Made by a program: the position numbers and the translations under genes
Notes under the pieces: generated by a model
What the model was told of the DNA's origin: nothing
The model's database searches: none
What the model saw: the letters and a program-made list of their open reading frames with translations, nothing else
Shown: piece after piece, positions 1 through 5,506 of the stretch
Position numbering within the stretch: the first letter of the stretch is position 1
Layout of the letters: every line of letters starts with the position of its first letter
NCBI GenBank assembly: GCA_031275145.1
Contig: JAISPE010000184.1
Span: forward strand, 1 to 6,779
Reading direction: 5' to 3'
DNA length: 6,779 bases
Source of the DNA: Prevotellaceae bacterium
Lineage (GTDB): Bacteria; Bacteroidota; Bacteroidia; Bacteroidales; UBA932

Positions 1-2030
1 CTGCTGGAGGGATAGATAACCATATCGAAAGATTTATTTTTATCTTCCAGTTCGCTGACAAGCTGGAAAGTATTTTGCACGTGGACATTTTCATCGATAA
101 GTCCGTGTGTGAGCAGTAATTTCCCTTTCAGACTGTCGGCATGAGCGAGTACAGACGACTGTTTATATCCTTCGGGATTTTCTTTCGGATGATCCATAAA
201 CCGCTCTGTATATGGAGCGTCGTATAACATCCAGTCGGTAACGCTTCCTCCGGCAATGCCGTGTGTAAACACTTCCGGCGCGCGCACCATAGAATAGCAC
301 GTTATATATCCGCCATAGCTAAACCCGTTAATACAGACGCGCTTCGGATCAACCTGCGCATTTTCGACCAGCCATTTTACGCATGTCGAATAATCCATAA
401 CTTCTACCTTTCCCAAATTCCTGTGCATCTCGTCCTGACCTTTTTTCCCGAAATGCAAACTGCCGCGGTGGTCGATAGCGACCTGTACCAGACCCTCATA
501 AGCATACAGGTTGGCCATAGAGCCTGTCGACCAGCCCTGCCGTACATTGACAGCCGCCGGACCTCCGTAAACGTGTATGATAACAGGATATTTCCTGTCT
601 TTCTCCATATTTACGGGCAATATAACGCGCATCGGCAGATCATATTTGCCATCATCGCTTTTGACTGTGACAAACTCTGTTTTAGCCCATTCGTATATCT
701 CGTTTTCTTCGTTGCGCGAATTGCCGAGTTCCGCGATAAACTTTCCTTTTGTGTCGTACAGCGCCGTTACGGGCGGAGTAAGGGTGTTTGAATACGTTGA
801 AACGAAATATTTTGCATCGGGCGAGAGGGATATCCTGTGGGTATAGTTGCCAAAAGACAGGCGTTGCAGATTTTTCCCGTCGAACGATACCTTATAGAAA
901 TCCGTACAGCCGATATTATCTTTGAAACAGGTGAAATATACGGTTTTATTTTTTTCGTCAATTCTGATTATGTCTAACACCGTAAACTCGCCCCGGGTAA
1001 TCTGATTGATAAGCGAGCCGTCCTGCGCATGCAGATACAGGTGACTGTATCCGCTTTTGTCGCTGATGATTATAGCCTTATCGCCGTTTTTAAAGAAGTG
1101 TACGCGATCGTCTTTGTCGATATCTATCCATGTCTTTTGAGATTCGCTGTATATCTCTGTTTTCCTGCCTGTATGAGGATCGACATCAAACAGTTTACAG
1201 TTATCCTGACTTCTGTTTGCCCACTGTATCCAGATATTTTTCCCCGATGGCGTCCAAAGCGGCCGTCCAAAATACTGATCCTCTTTCGGGTCGAAATCTG
1301 CCCACACGGTTTTGTTTTTCCCTTCCGGATCGACAAATCCGATTTTTACTTCGGGATTGTTATCTCCCGATTTCGGGTATCTCATTGTTTCGATATAGCC
1401 GTGTAAATCACGACTGTCGGTTATCGAAAAGAGCGGGACCTTCGAGTCGTCGGTACGGAAAAAGGCTATTGTCCTGCTGTCGGGCGACCACCAGAACGCT
1501 TTGAAATTAGTGTGCCGTCCCAAAATCTCTTCCATATATGCCCACGAAGCATAACCGTTAAGAATCACATCGCTGCCATCGCCGGTAAGACGAAATTCTT
1601 TTTTATCCGATATCCGGACAGCATATAAATCGTTGTCTCTTGTGTATGCGATATATGCGCTGTCGGGCGATAATACGGGATTTTTGTTGTTGCCCGACAC
1701 GACTGTTTCGCCGTTGTAACTGATATTCCCCGAATGAAATTCAAGCCGTTTGGACGGTTCGGCAAAATATTGTTTTAATTCGGCCTCTTCTATCGGAATT
1801 TGTTTTTTGCTCTTGATTTTGAACAGATGTACAGCCCGTTTCTCTCCCCATCGGGAAAGAATCAACGAATTGTTATCAATCCATTTCACAACCTCTACAG
1901 GACTGTGTGTCTGCCGCAGACTGAAAATCTGATCATGCGAAAGAAGTTGTTTTTGCGCCGGCATATCTGCGGAAAACAACAGAAAACCAACCGAAATAAA
2001 TAATACCGCTATCTCTTTTATGTTTGACAT
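1..2030 (-). CDS. Dipeptidyl-peptidase IV-like S9 serine peptidase, C-terminus cut by window edge
   Basis: This is a secreted prolyl-specific peptidase of family S9 (DPP IV / prolyl tripeptidyl peptidase group), which removes di- or tripeptides from peptide N-termini in the periplasm or at the cell surface. The first 676 codons are present. Residues 1-26 look like a signal peptide (hydrophobic VLFISVGFLLFS, then ADMPAQ). Residues ~40-450 form the beta-propeller with SPDS/SPDA blade motifs at 121, 182 and 403. WAYMEE at 163-168 matches the DW-x-YEEE loop whose last two Glu bind the substrate N-terminus; both are kept (E167, E168), while the preceding Glu is Met. Residues ~455 onward are the alpha/beta hydrolase: Y488 in VYGGP (oxyanion Tyr), nucleophile S571 in GFSYGGY, YTERF at 607-611, and acid D646 in HGLIDENVH. 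The catalytic His lies beyond the edge; by family length about 50 residues are missing. ATG at 2030 is the first in-frame start after an upstream TAA. DPP IV versus tripeptidyl peptidase specificity cannot be decided here. It points away from the recombinase region and is probably a resident chromosomal gene. Confidence 0.95.
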   Translation of the reverse strand, partial: MSNIKEIAVLFISVGFLLFSADMPAQKQLLSHDQIFSLRQTHSPVEVVKWIDNNSLILSRWGEKRAVHLFKIKSKKQIPIEEAELKQYFAEPSKRLEFHSGNISYNGETVVSGNNKNPVLSPDSAYIAYTRDNDLYAVRISDKKEFRLTGDGSDVILNGYASWAYMEEILGRHTNFKAFWWSPDSRTIAFFRTDDSKVPLFSITDSRDLHGYIETMRYPKSGDNNPEVKIGFVDPEGKNKTVWADFDPKEDQYFGRPLWTPSGKNIWIQWANRSQDNCKLFDVDPHTGRKTEIYSESQKTWIDIDKDDRVHFFKNGDKAIIISDKSGYSHLYLHAQDGSLINQITRGEFTVLDIIRIDEKNKTVYFTCFKDNIGCTDFYKVSFDGKNLQRLSFGNYTHRISLSPDAKYFVSTYSNTLTPPVTALYDTKGKFIAELGNSRNEENEIYEWAKTEFVTVKSDDGKYDLPMRVILPVNMEKDRKYPVIIHVYGGPAAVNVRQGWSTGSMANLYAYEGLVQVAIDHRGSLHFGKKGQDEMHRNLGKVEVMDYSTCVKWLVENAQVDPKRVCINGFSYGGYITCYSMVRAPEVFTHGIAGGSVTDWMLYDAPYTERFMDHPKENPEGYKQSSVLAHADSLKGKLLLTHGLIDENVHVQNTFQLVSELEDKNKSFDMVIYPSS

Positions 2031-2050
2031 ATCTTTGAATATAAATACAA

Positions 2051-2088
2051 TTAACTGTTAAAATCCAGTTAACTGGCATAATTAACAG
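2051..2088. promoter_or_regulatory. Nested dyad (TTAACTG/CAGTTAA repeats), operator- or leader-like
   Basis: A perfect 12-base palindrome, CCAGTTAACTGG, occupies 2065-2076. It is flanked by a second inverted pair, CTGTTAA (2055-2061) and TTAACAG (2082-2088). TTAACTG also recurs directly at 2051-2057 and 2069-2075, 18 bases apart, close to two helical turns. The block lies between the candidate -7 box and the start codon of the peptidase gene. It could bind a dimeric repressor or form an RNA hairpin in the leader. The symmetry is seen directly; the regulatory role is inferred. Confidence 0.5.
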
Positions 2089-2091
2089 ATG

Positions 2092-2099
2092 CAAATGTA
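2092..2099 (-). promoter_or_regulatory. Candidate Bacteroidota -7 box for the S9 peptidase gene
   Basis: TACATTTG on the minus strand fits the Bacteroidota -7 consensus TAnnTTTG exactly and lies 61 bases upstream of the ATG at 2030. The nearest TTTG that could act as -33 (2129-2132) is 29 bases away. That is too far for the usual 19-21 spacer, so only half of the promoter is convincing. Transcription from here would run straight through the dyad at 2051-2088. Confidence 0.4.
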
Positions 2100-2151
2100 G
2101 GTATTTTTTTATTTTTTGATATAATTGACAAATCTGCGGTTATGAAAATCT

Positions 2152-2229
2152 TGCCTTTCAGTCAAAACGATCCGGCTTTCGTCATTGCGACGGCAAAGAA
2201 CGAAGCCGGAAGCAATCCTGGAAAGGCAA
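2152..2229. repeat. GTCATTGCGA-type stem-loop intergenic repeat
   Basis: The unit folds as an imperfect palindrome. The outer arm TTGCCTTTCAG (2152-2162) pairs with CTGGAAAGGCAA (2218-2229) with one bulge. The inner arm TCCGGCTTTCG (2171-2181) pairs with CGAAGCCGGA (2201-2210) with one bulge. GTCATTGCGA (2181-2190) and GAAGCAATCC-like sequence (2209-2219) are the hallmark ends of a dispersed non-coding repeat that I know from many bacterial genomes, Bacteroidota included. An alternative pairing of ATTGC (2184-2188) with GCAAT (2212-2216) competes with the inner stem. No transposase is present, so any mobility would be supplied in trans. Confidence 0.65.
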
Positions 2230-2238
2230 AAACCCTGG

Positions 2239-2334
2239 AGTGGCAAAATTTTTTTATCCCTACGGGCCCTACGGTTGTTGTCACCATGGGATATCGCCGG
2301 CGTCGCTGTGTAGTGGCAAAAAATCTTTGGCCCT
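2239..2334. repeat. Degenerate direct repeat starting AGTGGCAAAA
   Basis: AGTGGCAAAA occurs at 2239-2248 and again at 2312-2321, 73 bases apart. Each copy is followed by an A/T tract and then a GGCCCT run (2265-2270 and 2329-2334). The first copy also contains ATCCCTACGGG (2256-2266), the core of the neighbouring repeat family. This looks like two diverged copies of one intergenic unit; the second has lost the core. Confidence 0.4.
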
Positions 2335-2372
2335 TATAGCAGGTTTTTCAACAAGCCTTTTTCAGTACAACA

Positions 2373-2400
2373 AAAATCCGGTCAGGGATGAAATATCGGT
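2373..2400 (-). repeat. Diverged copy of the TCCCTACGGG-core repeat
   Basis: On the plus strand, AAAATCC followed by AGGGATGAAATATCGGT aligns with the left arm of the inverted pair at 2426-2452, where the same stretch reads AGGGATGACATGTCGGT. There are two mismatches in that 17-base block plus a small change around the CCCGT core. It lies in the same orientation as the left arm, about 53 bases upstream of it. Confidence 0.55.
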
Positions 2401-2425
2401 AGAAAACACGTCCCCCCGCCTCCCC

Positions 2426-2509
2426 AAAATCCCGTAGGGATGACATGTCGGTATCGGAAGATTTTCAACAGTTTAAACAAAGACCGGCATGTCATCCCTA
2501 CGGGATTTT
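2426..2509. repeat. Long inverted repeat, 27-base arms with 30-base loop
   Basis: The left arm (2426-2452) and right arm (2483-2509) are reverse complements at 26 of 27 positions. The single difference would be a G-U pair in the plus-strand RNA. The core is TCCCGTAGGGATGACATG. The loop is 30 bases, 2453-2482. On the plus strand the right arm runs into T7 (2506-2512), and on the minus strand the left arm ends in TTTT, so the hairpin could stop transcription from either side. It sits about 145 bases beyond the recombinase stop codon, in line with its transcript. It may equally be two head-to-head copies of the dispersed repeat seen at 2373-2400. Confidence 0.75.
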
Positions 2510-2526
2510 TTTGGCCGCGCACGACA

Positions 2527-2541
2527 AGTCCCGCAGGGAAC
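2527..2541 (-). repeat. Fragment of the TCCCTACGGG-core repeat
   Basis: AGTCCCGCAGGGAAC resembles the AATCCCGTAGGGATG start of the longer copies, with one change in the core. It is too short to stand alone and is listed only because it lies 18 bases from the inverted pair and in the orientation of the left arm. Confidence 0.3.
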
Positions 2542-2629
2542 AGAGCATTTTATCAAAGGTTTGATTTTATCATTAATAACATTGCCGGACACAGGTGTTT
2601 TTCGGGGTTTTTATTAAAAGACTGCACTC

Positions 2630-2667
2630 TTTCCGTAGCGGTTTCCGTAACGGTTAGTCCGTAACGG
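2630..2667. repeat. Three tandem CCGTWACGG-like boxes at the recombinase stop codon
   Basis: The units TTTCCGTAGCGG (2630-2641), TTTCCGTAACGG (2642-2653) and TTAGTCCGTAACGG (2654-2667) follow one another without gaps. Each holds a 9-base box that is palindromic apart from its centre (CCGTnACGG), perfect in the last two and one base off in the first. The last unit encodes the end of the recombinase (Val-Thr-Asp-stop) and the other two lie directly beyond it. The 12-base spacing is slightly more than one helical turn. They could be binding sites for the recombinase or a partner, or simple tandem duplications of the gene end. Confidence 0.6.
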
Positions 2668-3856
2668 GGGGTGTATTTTCCCGGAAATATTCGTTGTCCT
2701 GATATTTTTGTGCGATTATTTTCCTTGTTACTCCGAGATATTTTATTGTTGTTTCGAGTTTCGTATGACCGAGTATTCCCTGTATGAAATACAGGTCGAA
2801 GCCGGCGAGATACATGTTCGTTGCACATGACCGGCGCGCCGTGTGGGTTGTTATCAGTTCATATTTTGGACACATGCCCGTCTTGCGGGGGCGCGTATCC
2901 GTGACCATATTGTTCAGATTTGCTTCCTTTCCCAGCTTTTTAAGGTGACTGTTCAACATCGAATCGCTGAGGACAGGCGGTTTGCCGTCATACTTCTTTA
3001 AGATTTCTCTTACCTGCCAGTGCATCGGGATAAACACCGGCTCGCCTGTTTTCTGAGTGTCGTCGATACATATAAGTCCCTTTTCGACGGTATCGCCAAC
3101 ACATCGCCAGTAGTCCGAGACACGCAGTCCGGTACGACACCCGATAATAAATATGTCCCTTACCTTTTCGAGTTTGCCGGTCAGTTTCATTCCGTACAGC
3201 ATATTCAGCTCGTCGTCGGAAATGTAGATGTGTTTCGAGCGATACGGCGGAGCTTTAAATTCCGTACTTCTATACATCATATTACTGTTGATTTTTTCGA
3301 TTGTAGCCAGATTCAAAAACCTTTTCAATATCTTAATCTCCGACTGAACGGTAGAATCGGCAAGAAGCCTGTCTGTTTTCAGCCAGTTCAAATATTTTGA
3401 ATAAAAATCCAGATCTATGTCCTCAAAGTCAAGTTCCCGTCCGTAATAGATTCCGGCAAACTCCCTTATTCTTTCGAATGTCAGGGCGTACTTCTGCGCC
3501 CGTTCGGGATTCTGCAACGCTTTTTTCTCAATAACACCCTCTACGTACGCATAAAAACGGGTTGCCGGTTTTTTATCCTTTCCGGAGATTATGTCTTTAA
3601 GCGCCTGACCGGTGACCGGGCCGGCTGTTTTCGCCGCATTGTAAGCGGCAAGTATTTTCGAAGCAAAAGCCGACAGTTCCGAATTTATGCCGTCGGCATA
3701 TTTCCCCGTTGCACGCTGTTTTTCCTGATTCCACAGCTTCGGGGATATTGAATAACCGGTCGCTACGGCAAATTCTTTGCTGTCGTAATACAGGCGCAGC
3801 ATTATTGCCGACGGGTCCGTCTTTTGTGAGCGCAAATAAAATCTTGTCGAAGCCAT
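2654..3856 (-). CDS. Tyrosine recombinase / site-specific integrase
   Basis: This DNA strand-exchange enzyme cuts with an active-site Tyr. At 400 residues it is the normal length for Bacteroidota integrases. Residues 1-~90 resemble the arm-DNA-binding domain (beta pattern RFYLRS...IMLRLYYDSKEFAVATGYSISPKLW). Residues ~100-190 are the SAM-like core-binding helices, and ~205-385 the catalytic domain. The full set of active-site residues is visible: R245 in RTGLR, K269 in the beta-turn TQKTGEP, H338 and R341 in HTAR, H364 in GHT, and Y373 in IKYLGV. The protein should therefore be active. ATG at 3856 is the only start, since an in-frame TAA lies just upstream; I see no good -7 box for it. It could mobilise an element lying to the right, or invert a promoter or gene segment. 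Conjugative-transposon, phage and phase-variation roles cannot be separated from sequence alone. No tRNA target or second recombinase is in the window. Tandem boxes overlap its stop codon. Confidence 0.95.
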   Translation of the reverse strand: MASTRFYLRSQKTDPSAIMLRLYYDSKEFAVATGYSISPKLWNQEKQRATGKYADGINSELSAFASKILAAYNAAKTAGPVTGQALKDIISGKDKKPATRFYAYVEGVIEKKALQNPERAQKYALTFERIREFAGIYYGRELDFEDIDLDFYSKYLNWLKTDRLLADSTVQSEIKILKRFLNLATIEKINSNMMYRSTEFKAPPYRSKHIYISDDELNMLYGMKLTGKLEKVRDIFIIGCRTGLRVSDYWRCVGDTVEKGLICIDDTQKTGEPVFIPMHWQVREILKKYDGKPPVLSDSMLNSHLKKLGKEANLNNMVTDTRPRKTGMCPKYELITTHTARRSCATNMYLAGFDLYFIQGILGHTKLETTIKYLGVTRKIIAQKYQDNEYFRENTPPVTD

Positions 3857-3872
3857 ATTTGCCGTATTTTTG
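3844..3872 (+). promoter_or_regulatory. Candidate promoter for the small divergent gene
   Basis: TATTTTTG at 3865-3872 fits the -7 consensus TAnnTTTG. A TTG at 3844-3846 sits 18 bases upstream, slightly short of the usual spacer. Transcription would start near 3879, about 16 bases before the GTG at 3895. The -33 end lies inside the first codons of the recombinase, so the two genes would have overlapping start regions and could interfere with each other. Confidence 0.4.
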
Positions 3873-3894
3873 CATTTAATTTAAGTACCGTATT

Positions 3895-4128
3895 GTGAAT
3901 ACATCAGGAACAGGCCGCAAGCCGCTTTCGGCGACCGGACGCATAGAACTGGAAATAGAAATACGCAGGGTAGCCATCAGTATAGCCGATTTCGGACTTG
4001 CCGGCGTTGACTTTTTCTGCCAGCAATTCCCGGACATAGCAAGAAAATATGTGCAGGAACTCGAGAAAGAGAACAGTCCCGGAATAGGATTCCGCCAGCG
4101 GTGTGATGCGGATAAGAGCGGGGGATAA
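3895..4128 (+). CDS. Small unrecognised protein divergent from the recombinase
   Basis: I do not recognise this 77-residue protein. It has a charged, helix-forming look: RIELEIEIRRVAISIADFGLAGVDFF (16-41) followed by a Lys/Glu-rich helix ending in VQELEKEN (53-60), then a short basic tail. There is no signal peptide, membrane segment or clear helix-turn-helix. The start is GTG at 3895; the frame is open five codons further back (FKYRI, containing only the rare start ATT) and then closed by TAA at 3877. It is divergent from the recombinase with 38 bases between starts, and converges on the 446-residue gene, ending 18 bases before that gene's stop. Small genes next to integrases are often excisionases or regulators, but nothing in the residues proves that. 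A remnant of a larger broken gene is the alternative. The opposite-strand frame is Ser/Pro-rich and looks like a shadow. Confidence 0.5.
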   Translation: MNTSGTGRKPLSATGRIELEIEIRRVAISIADFGLAGVDFFCQQFPDIARKYVQELEKENSPGIGFRQRCDADKSGG

Positions 4129-4151
4129 AATGTGCGTTTCATGATTTTATC
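4124..4151. terminator. Possible bidirectional hairpin between convergent genes
   Basis: GATAAAAT (4124-4131) and ATTTTATC (4144-4151) form an 8-base AT-rich stem with a 12-base loop. It spans the facing stop codons of the small plus-strand gene and the 446-residue minus-strand gene. A-tracts on one side act as T-tracts on the other, so it could serve both. The stem is weak, so this is a tentative call. Confidence 0.3.
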
Positions 4152-5487
4152 TGTTAAATTCATCCTCTGTTATATTCGTTGTCTCAAATTCATTGCTTCT
4201 GTTACTGCTGATAATGTCAAGCCGCACTGAATAACTTGGAACGTCATACCCGTCGCCGAGATAGTTGTACTTCAGATTGTAGTCCAGAATATCATCGCCT
4301 TTCTTGTACAGTGGGCTGCGTAAAAACCTGCCGATACACTGACCGTTCTCTATTTTGAAATACCATTCTTTGCCGTATGCTATTTTGAGATAATAACGCC
4401 CCTGCGGAATATTGCGCACCCTGTAACTTGTATTGCTGTTTACATACACATACCGGATACAGACGTTGGTCGAACAATTCATTATCTTAATGGCAACATC
4501 GGTATTTCCGCCCACGTAAACATCAAGATAATTGTCTATATCTCCGGTTTGGGAAACTACATTATAACATCTTTTCATTCGTCCGTTGGATATCCTTGTT
4601 TCTGTCCATCCTTCCATGATTAGCTTGTCTTTCTCCGATTGATATGCTGCTTCCGGCGTTTTTTGAAACATTTTATCAAAATCAGGGATTTCCCTTTTAG
4701 GTATATAATCGCTTATTTTGAGCTTGGGGTTGTATGTGCCGCCCGAATTGTCTTTTGGAGCAGTTTCTTTAAACGCTATTTCCCCGTTTTCGTGTTTCAT
4801 ATCACTACTATTGTTATATAAAATTACTATTGTAACAGCAATAATAATCACAGCAAAAAATACAACTCCCATCCACCAGTTTTCATCGTCGTTGCTATCC
4901 GGGCAGATGTACTCTTTGCAAATTCCGGTGTATTCCTTGAGCATATTTATAATCCTTTGCGTTTTATCTCTTTCTCCTAAATCGTCAATTTGCGATTTAC
5001 GCTGTAGTAGTTCTGCAATTTTTTTGTCATTCGCTTCTATTTGTTTTTGTGCTACTTTAATCGCATATTCTTTTCCATGCTTGTGCTCAATACGCGGTAA
5101 TACCTGTTCCAATACTGTAAACGCCATAAATTTATGGCTACCATCTCCGTCAATAAGCAACAAGTACGTTTCTTTAATTGCGGTTACTCGCCATTTTTTT
5201 CCGTATATTGTTATTTCTTCACCTCTGTTTCGACATTCATTTAATTTCGCAAGACTTTCGTTTGACCTTTTTAATGCCGATTCATACATTTTATCAAAAT
5301 CCACTTTCTCTGTTCGCGTCTCGTACACTTGTTTATCCACCTGTTTTTTTACAGTTTTTTTTGCAGTCTTTTCACGCCAGTATTCCAAATATTGCGACAA
5401 CTGTCCCGCCGTCATGGCGGTTAAATCTATTTCGCCTTTTTCGTTTTTTGGCAGACTGTCCCAAAATGCCGATTCTTCATTTTTCAT
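4147..5487 (-). CDS. Unrecognised single-pass membrane protein with coiled-coil and outer beta domain
   Basis: I cannot assign this 446-residue protein to a named family. Residues 1-~200 are charged and probably cytoplasmic: helical N-terminus with a Lys-rich run (TAKKTVKKQVDKQ, 41-53), a beta patch at 92-125 (EITIYGKKWRVTAIKETYLLLID), and a predicted coiled coil at ~138-185. One membrane segment covers ~205-224 (WMGVVFFAVIIIAVTIVILY). Residues ~225-310 form a linker, then a beta-rich domain at ~318-404 with YLDVYVGG, CIRYVYVN, RNIPQGRYYLKIAYGKEW and CIGRFLRSPLYKKG, much like a small carrier-type beta-sandwich. C307, C338, C343 and C384 lie on the outer side and could form disulphides. DFDKM occurs on both sides of the membrane (64-68 and 270-274), encoded by an identical 16-base stretch at 5286-5301 and 4668-4683. 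The start at 5487 lies 19 bases after the stop of the 238-residue gene, so the two are almost certainly one transcript. Base use is more AT-rich than in the peptidase and recombinase genes, in keeping with acquired DNA. The topology is that of a transmembrane sensor or scaffold, but this is inference. Confidence 0.85.
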   Translation of the reverse strand: MKNEESAFWDSLPKNEKGEIDLTAMTAGQLSQYLEYWREKTAKKTVKKQVDKQVYETRTEKVDFDKMYESALKRSNESLAKLNECRNRGEEITIYGKKWRVTAIKETYLLLIDGDGSHKFMAFTVLEQVLPRIEHKHGKEYAIKVAQKQIEANDKKIAELLQRKSQIDDLGERDKTQRIINMLKEYTGICKEYICPDSNDDENWWMGVVFFAVIIIAVTIVILYNNSSDMKHENGEIAFKETAPKDNSGGTYNPKLKISDYIPKREIPDFDKMFQKTPEAAYQSEKDKLIMEGWTETRISNGRMKRCYNVVSQTGDIDNYLDVYVGGNTDVAIKIMNCSTNVCIRYVYVNSNTSYRVRNIPQGRYYLKIAYGKEWYFKIENGQCIGRFLRSPLYKKGDDILDYNLKYNYLGDGYDVPSYSVRLDIISSNRSNEFETTNITEDEFNR

Positions 5488-5506
5488 ATTCCTTTGACAT
5501 TAAAAA

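Larger units (their letters stand above)
2031..2653. other. Non-coding intergenic repeat cluster between peptidase and recombinase genes
   Basis: This 620-base stretch has no credible gene: short open frames cross it on both strands, but they run through the repeats and look nothing like proteins. Next to the peptidase it holds the promoter and dyad described separately. From about 2150 to 2541 it is almost entirely repeat-derived: an imperfect stem-loop unit, several copies of a TCCCTACGGG-core repeat in both orientations, and a degenerate direct repeat. From 2545 to 2629 I see only AT-rich sequence with no convincing signal. Confidence 0.7.

Noticed and set aside
764..772. CCGTTACGG inside the peptidase gene as a partner attachment site
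   Set aside because: It matches the boxes at the recombinase end, but only over 9 bases, and encodes Pro-Val-Thr in a normal position of an intact gene. No flanking similarity is present.
2142..2437. Two 65-codon plus-strand frames in the intergenic region
   Set aside because: They run through the stem-loop and direct repeats, so their translations are repeat sequence, with no promoter or ribosome site.
2616..2632. Short hairpin AAAGA/TCTTT after the recombinase as a terminator
   Set aside because: The stem is five A/T-rich pairs and no T-run follows it on the minus strand.
2553..2828. 91-codon minus-strand frame overlapping the recombinase C-terminus
   Set aside because: It overlaps the catalytic end of an intact recombinase in another frame, and part of it is a translation of the tandem boxes.
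3876..4163. 95-codon minus-strand frame opposite the small plus-strand gene
   Set aside because: Its translation is rich in Ser, Pro and isolated Cys/Trp like an antisense shadow, and it would overlap the end of the 446-residue gene. The plus-strand frame is more protein-like.
4718..5497. 259-codon plus-strand frame opposite the 446-residue gene
   Set aside because: It is Ser/Phe/Cys-rich, as expected for the reverse complement of a Lys/Glu-rich gene; the minus-strand frame has a coherent domain layout, a start and an operon context.
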